A stretch of 7,023 nucleotides of DNA from Deltaproteobacteria bacterium. GTDB lineage: Bacteria; Desulfobacterota; BSN033; UBA1163. A program made the position numbers and the translations under genes. Below are positions 5,775-7,023 of the stretch, one piece after another (the stretch's first letter is position 1; every line of letters begins with the position of its first letter). The stretch spans positions 1 to 7,023 of the forward strand of contig VGSD01000147.1 in assembly GCA_016875155.1 (NCBI GenBank). The letters are read 5' to 3'. A model generated the notes under the pieces. That model was not told where the DNA came from. It did no database searches and saw only the letters and a list, made by a program, of their open reading frames with translations.

Positions 5775-5907
5775 GCATCGTCTAATGGCAACGGTAACGA
5801 GGCCTGTTTCGTGATTCGGTAACGGTTAAGTTTAAAAGAATTAAACACGACAGACGTAACCTTTTTAAAACGATGCGGGCATCGTCACCGTTACCGCTAA
5901 ACGAAAC
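5775..5907. repeat. Structured intergenic element: imperfect 21-bp inverted repeat enclosing two hairpins, plus short repeats
   Basis: The arms 5806-5826 and 5887-5907 are inverted copies matching at 17 of 21 positions: GTTTCGT and CGGTAACGGT are identical, with a 4-base mismatch block between. The 60-base interior holds a small hairpin (GTTTAA 5830-5835, TTAAAC 5841-5846) and a near-palindrome (ACGATGC 5870-5876, GCATCGT 5879-5885). CGGTAACG occurs at 5792-5799, at 5817-5824 and inverted at 5889-5896. GCATCGTC occurs at 5775-5782 and 5879-5886. The element lies in the 282-base gap between divergent genes, and its right end is 46 bases before the next start codon. It could be a dispersed palindromic repeat or MITE-like element, a multi-site operator, or a folded leader RNA with a three-way junction. 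No target-site duplication is evident. Outside it and the candidate promoter I see nothing further in 5672-5953. Confidence 0.7.
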
Positions 5908-5953
5908 CGGGTAAAGCCTTTTCTTTTAAAAACCAATATGTTATTTAAAATTA

Positions 5954-7023
5954 ATGAAGTTAAGACAAGATAGTCCTTCAGGTCCTTTAACAGGCTTAAA
6001 AATGCTTGATCTTTCAAGGCTTTTGCCGGGACCTTACTGCACCCTTCTACTCGCTGACCTTGGCATGGAAGTGCTCAAAGTCGAAGATCCTGAACAGGGA
6101 GATTATATGCGCATGATGGGTACAGTCCGGAAGAACGACGGTGCCTACTTTCTCGCCCTCAACCGGAATAAAAAAAGCATGATCCTCAACCTCAAGGTCG
6201 AAGAGGGAAAGAAGATTTTTTATAAATTAATCGAAACTTACGACATTGTTCTGGAAGGCTTCAGGCCCGGAGTGATAGATCGCCTTGGGATCGGATATCA
6301 GGAACTGAAAAAGAGAAACCCAGGAGTGATTCTCTGCTCCCTTTCCGGATACGGCCAGGATGGACCTTACAGGGATCGATCCGGCCATGATATTAATTAT
6401 ATCGGTCTCGGAGGCATCCTCGAATTAACCGGAACAAAAGAAACTGGCCCTCTCATTCCTGGCGCTCAAATTGCGGATATTGGCGCTGGGGCATTGATGG
6501 CTGTTTTAGCCATTTTATCCGCTGTCGTCCACCGACAAAAAATAGGGGAAGGACAACATCTTGACGTGGCTATGCACGACGGCGTTCTCTCTTGGCTCTC
6601 CATCCATGCAGGACAATATCTGGTGGATCAAAAACTCCCCCAGAGAGGAGAGATGCATCTGTCAGGCAGGTATGCCTGTTATCATGTCTATCCCACGAAG
6701 GACGAAAGACATATGTCTCTGGGAGCGTTAGAACCGAAATTCTGGAAGAATTTCTGTGAAGCCGTGGGAAAAAAGGACCTCATCCTGAAACAATTTATAG
6801 AGGGAGAGGAAAGAGTCCGGATCATTGAAGAAATCAAACACCTTTTTATGACCAAAAACCAGAAAGAATGGACAGATTTTTTCAAGGAGGTTGATGCTTG
6901 TTGTGAACCCGTCCTCACACTCGATGAGGTTTTTCAACATCCCCATGTCCTCCATCGGAAGATGCTCATCGAATATGAGCACCCTGTTGAGGGAAAGGTG
7001 CAGCAGGTTGGCAACCCCATCAA
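5954..7023 (+). CDS. CaiB/BaiF family protein, alpha-methylacyl-CoA racemase-like (3' end outside the window)
   Basis: An open frame of 356 codons runs off the right edge. It belongs to the family III CoA-transferase/racemase fold: GPLTGLKMLDLSRLLPGPY (10-28), ADLGMEVLKVEDP (34-46), NRNKKSMILNL (70-80), EGFRPGV (101-107) and SGYGQDGPYRD (131-141). Catalytic residues known from alpha-methylacyl-CoA racemase are all present: H145 in SGHDINY, D175 in QIADIGAG and E260 in LGALEPKFW. This favours epimerisation of 2-methylacyl-CoA thioesters over CoA transfer, although family members with similar motifs are often annotated as transferases. The start at 5954 keeps the conserved GPLxGLK segment; it is the only ATG after the in-frame stop at 5927. 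It lacks a clear ribosome site; the inner ATG at 6002 has only AGG at 5992-5994. It is transcribed divergently from the synthetase gene. About 20-40 C-terminal residues are probably missing. Confidence 0.9.
   Translation, partial: MKLRQDSPSGPLTGLKMLDLSRLLPGPYCTLLLADLGMEVLKVEDPEQGDYMRMMGTVRKNDGAYFLALNRNKKSMILNLKVEEGKKIFYKLIETYDIVLEGFRPGVIDRLGIGYQELKKRNPGVILCSLSGYGQDGPYRDRSGHDINYIGLGGILELTGTKETGPLIPGAQIADIGAGALMAVLAILSAVVHRQKIGEGQHLDVAMHDGVLSWLSIHAGQYLVDQKLPQRGEMHLSGRYACYHVYPTKDERHMSLGALEPKFWKNFCEAVGKKDLILKQFIEGEERVRIIEEIKHLFMTKNQKEWTDFFKEVDACCEPVLTLDEVFQHPHVLHRKMLIEYEHPVEGKVQQVGNPI

Noticed and set aside
5775..5907. CRISPR array or tRNA in the divergent intergenic region.
   Set aside because: Repeats are short, inverted and irregularly spaced with no uniform spacers. 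The fold does not give tRNA arms, a T-loop or an anticodon arrangement.
5946..5951. TAAAAT as a -10 box for the racemase-like gene.
   Set aside because: It lies two bases before the start codon, too close unless the mRNA is leaderless from an internal start, and there is no matching -35.

Overview
The window carries four complete protein genes, one gene cut by the right edge, and two repeat-rich or structured intergenic stretches. Base composition is moderate. The mix of acyl-CoA/CoA-ester enzymes, a sugar-acid catabolic cluster and palindromic intergenic repeats would fit an environmental proteobacterium-like anaerobe such as a Desulfobacterota member. That taxonomic guess is an inference; there is no rRNA or marker gene here.

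Left part (84-3406, all +): a probable operon of a four-carbon acid sugar kinase (DUF1537), a DUF6282-like metal-dependent TIM-barrel hydrolase, and a PdxA2-type dehydrogenase. By analogy with described DUF1537/PdxA2 pathways, the kinase would phosphorylate D-threonate or D-erythronate at C4, and PdxA2 would oxidise and decarboxylate the product to dihydroxyacetone phosphate plus CO2. The middle gene has no established role; a lactonase that feeds the pathway is one testable idea. A small ORF with an unusually strong Shine-Dalgarno sequence lies between the first two genes.

Middle part (3467-5671, -): an acetoacetyl-CoA synthetase converging on the pdxA2-like gene. The two are separated by a short hairpin-rich junction holding three copies of one 10-bp motif. 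The enzyme has an extra N-terminal tail of about 76 residues, extremely lysine-rich, built of about 12 KKxx tetrads and resembling histone H1 or AlgP/PhaF tails. This is the most unusual protein feature in the window.

Right part (5672-7023): a 282-base divergent intergenic region with a plausible sigma70-type promoter for the synthetase gene. It also holds a 102-bp imperfect inverted-repeat element enclosing two smaller hairpins and surrounded by repeats of CGGTAACG and GCATCGTC. Rightward from it runs a CaiB/BaiF-family gene whose active-site residues match alpha-methylacyl-CoA racemase; it is open at the window end.
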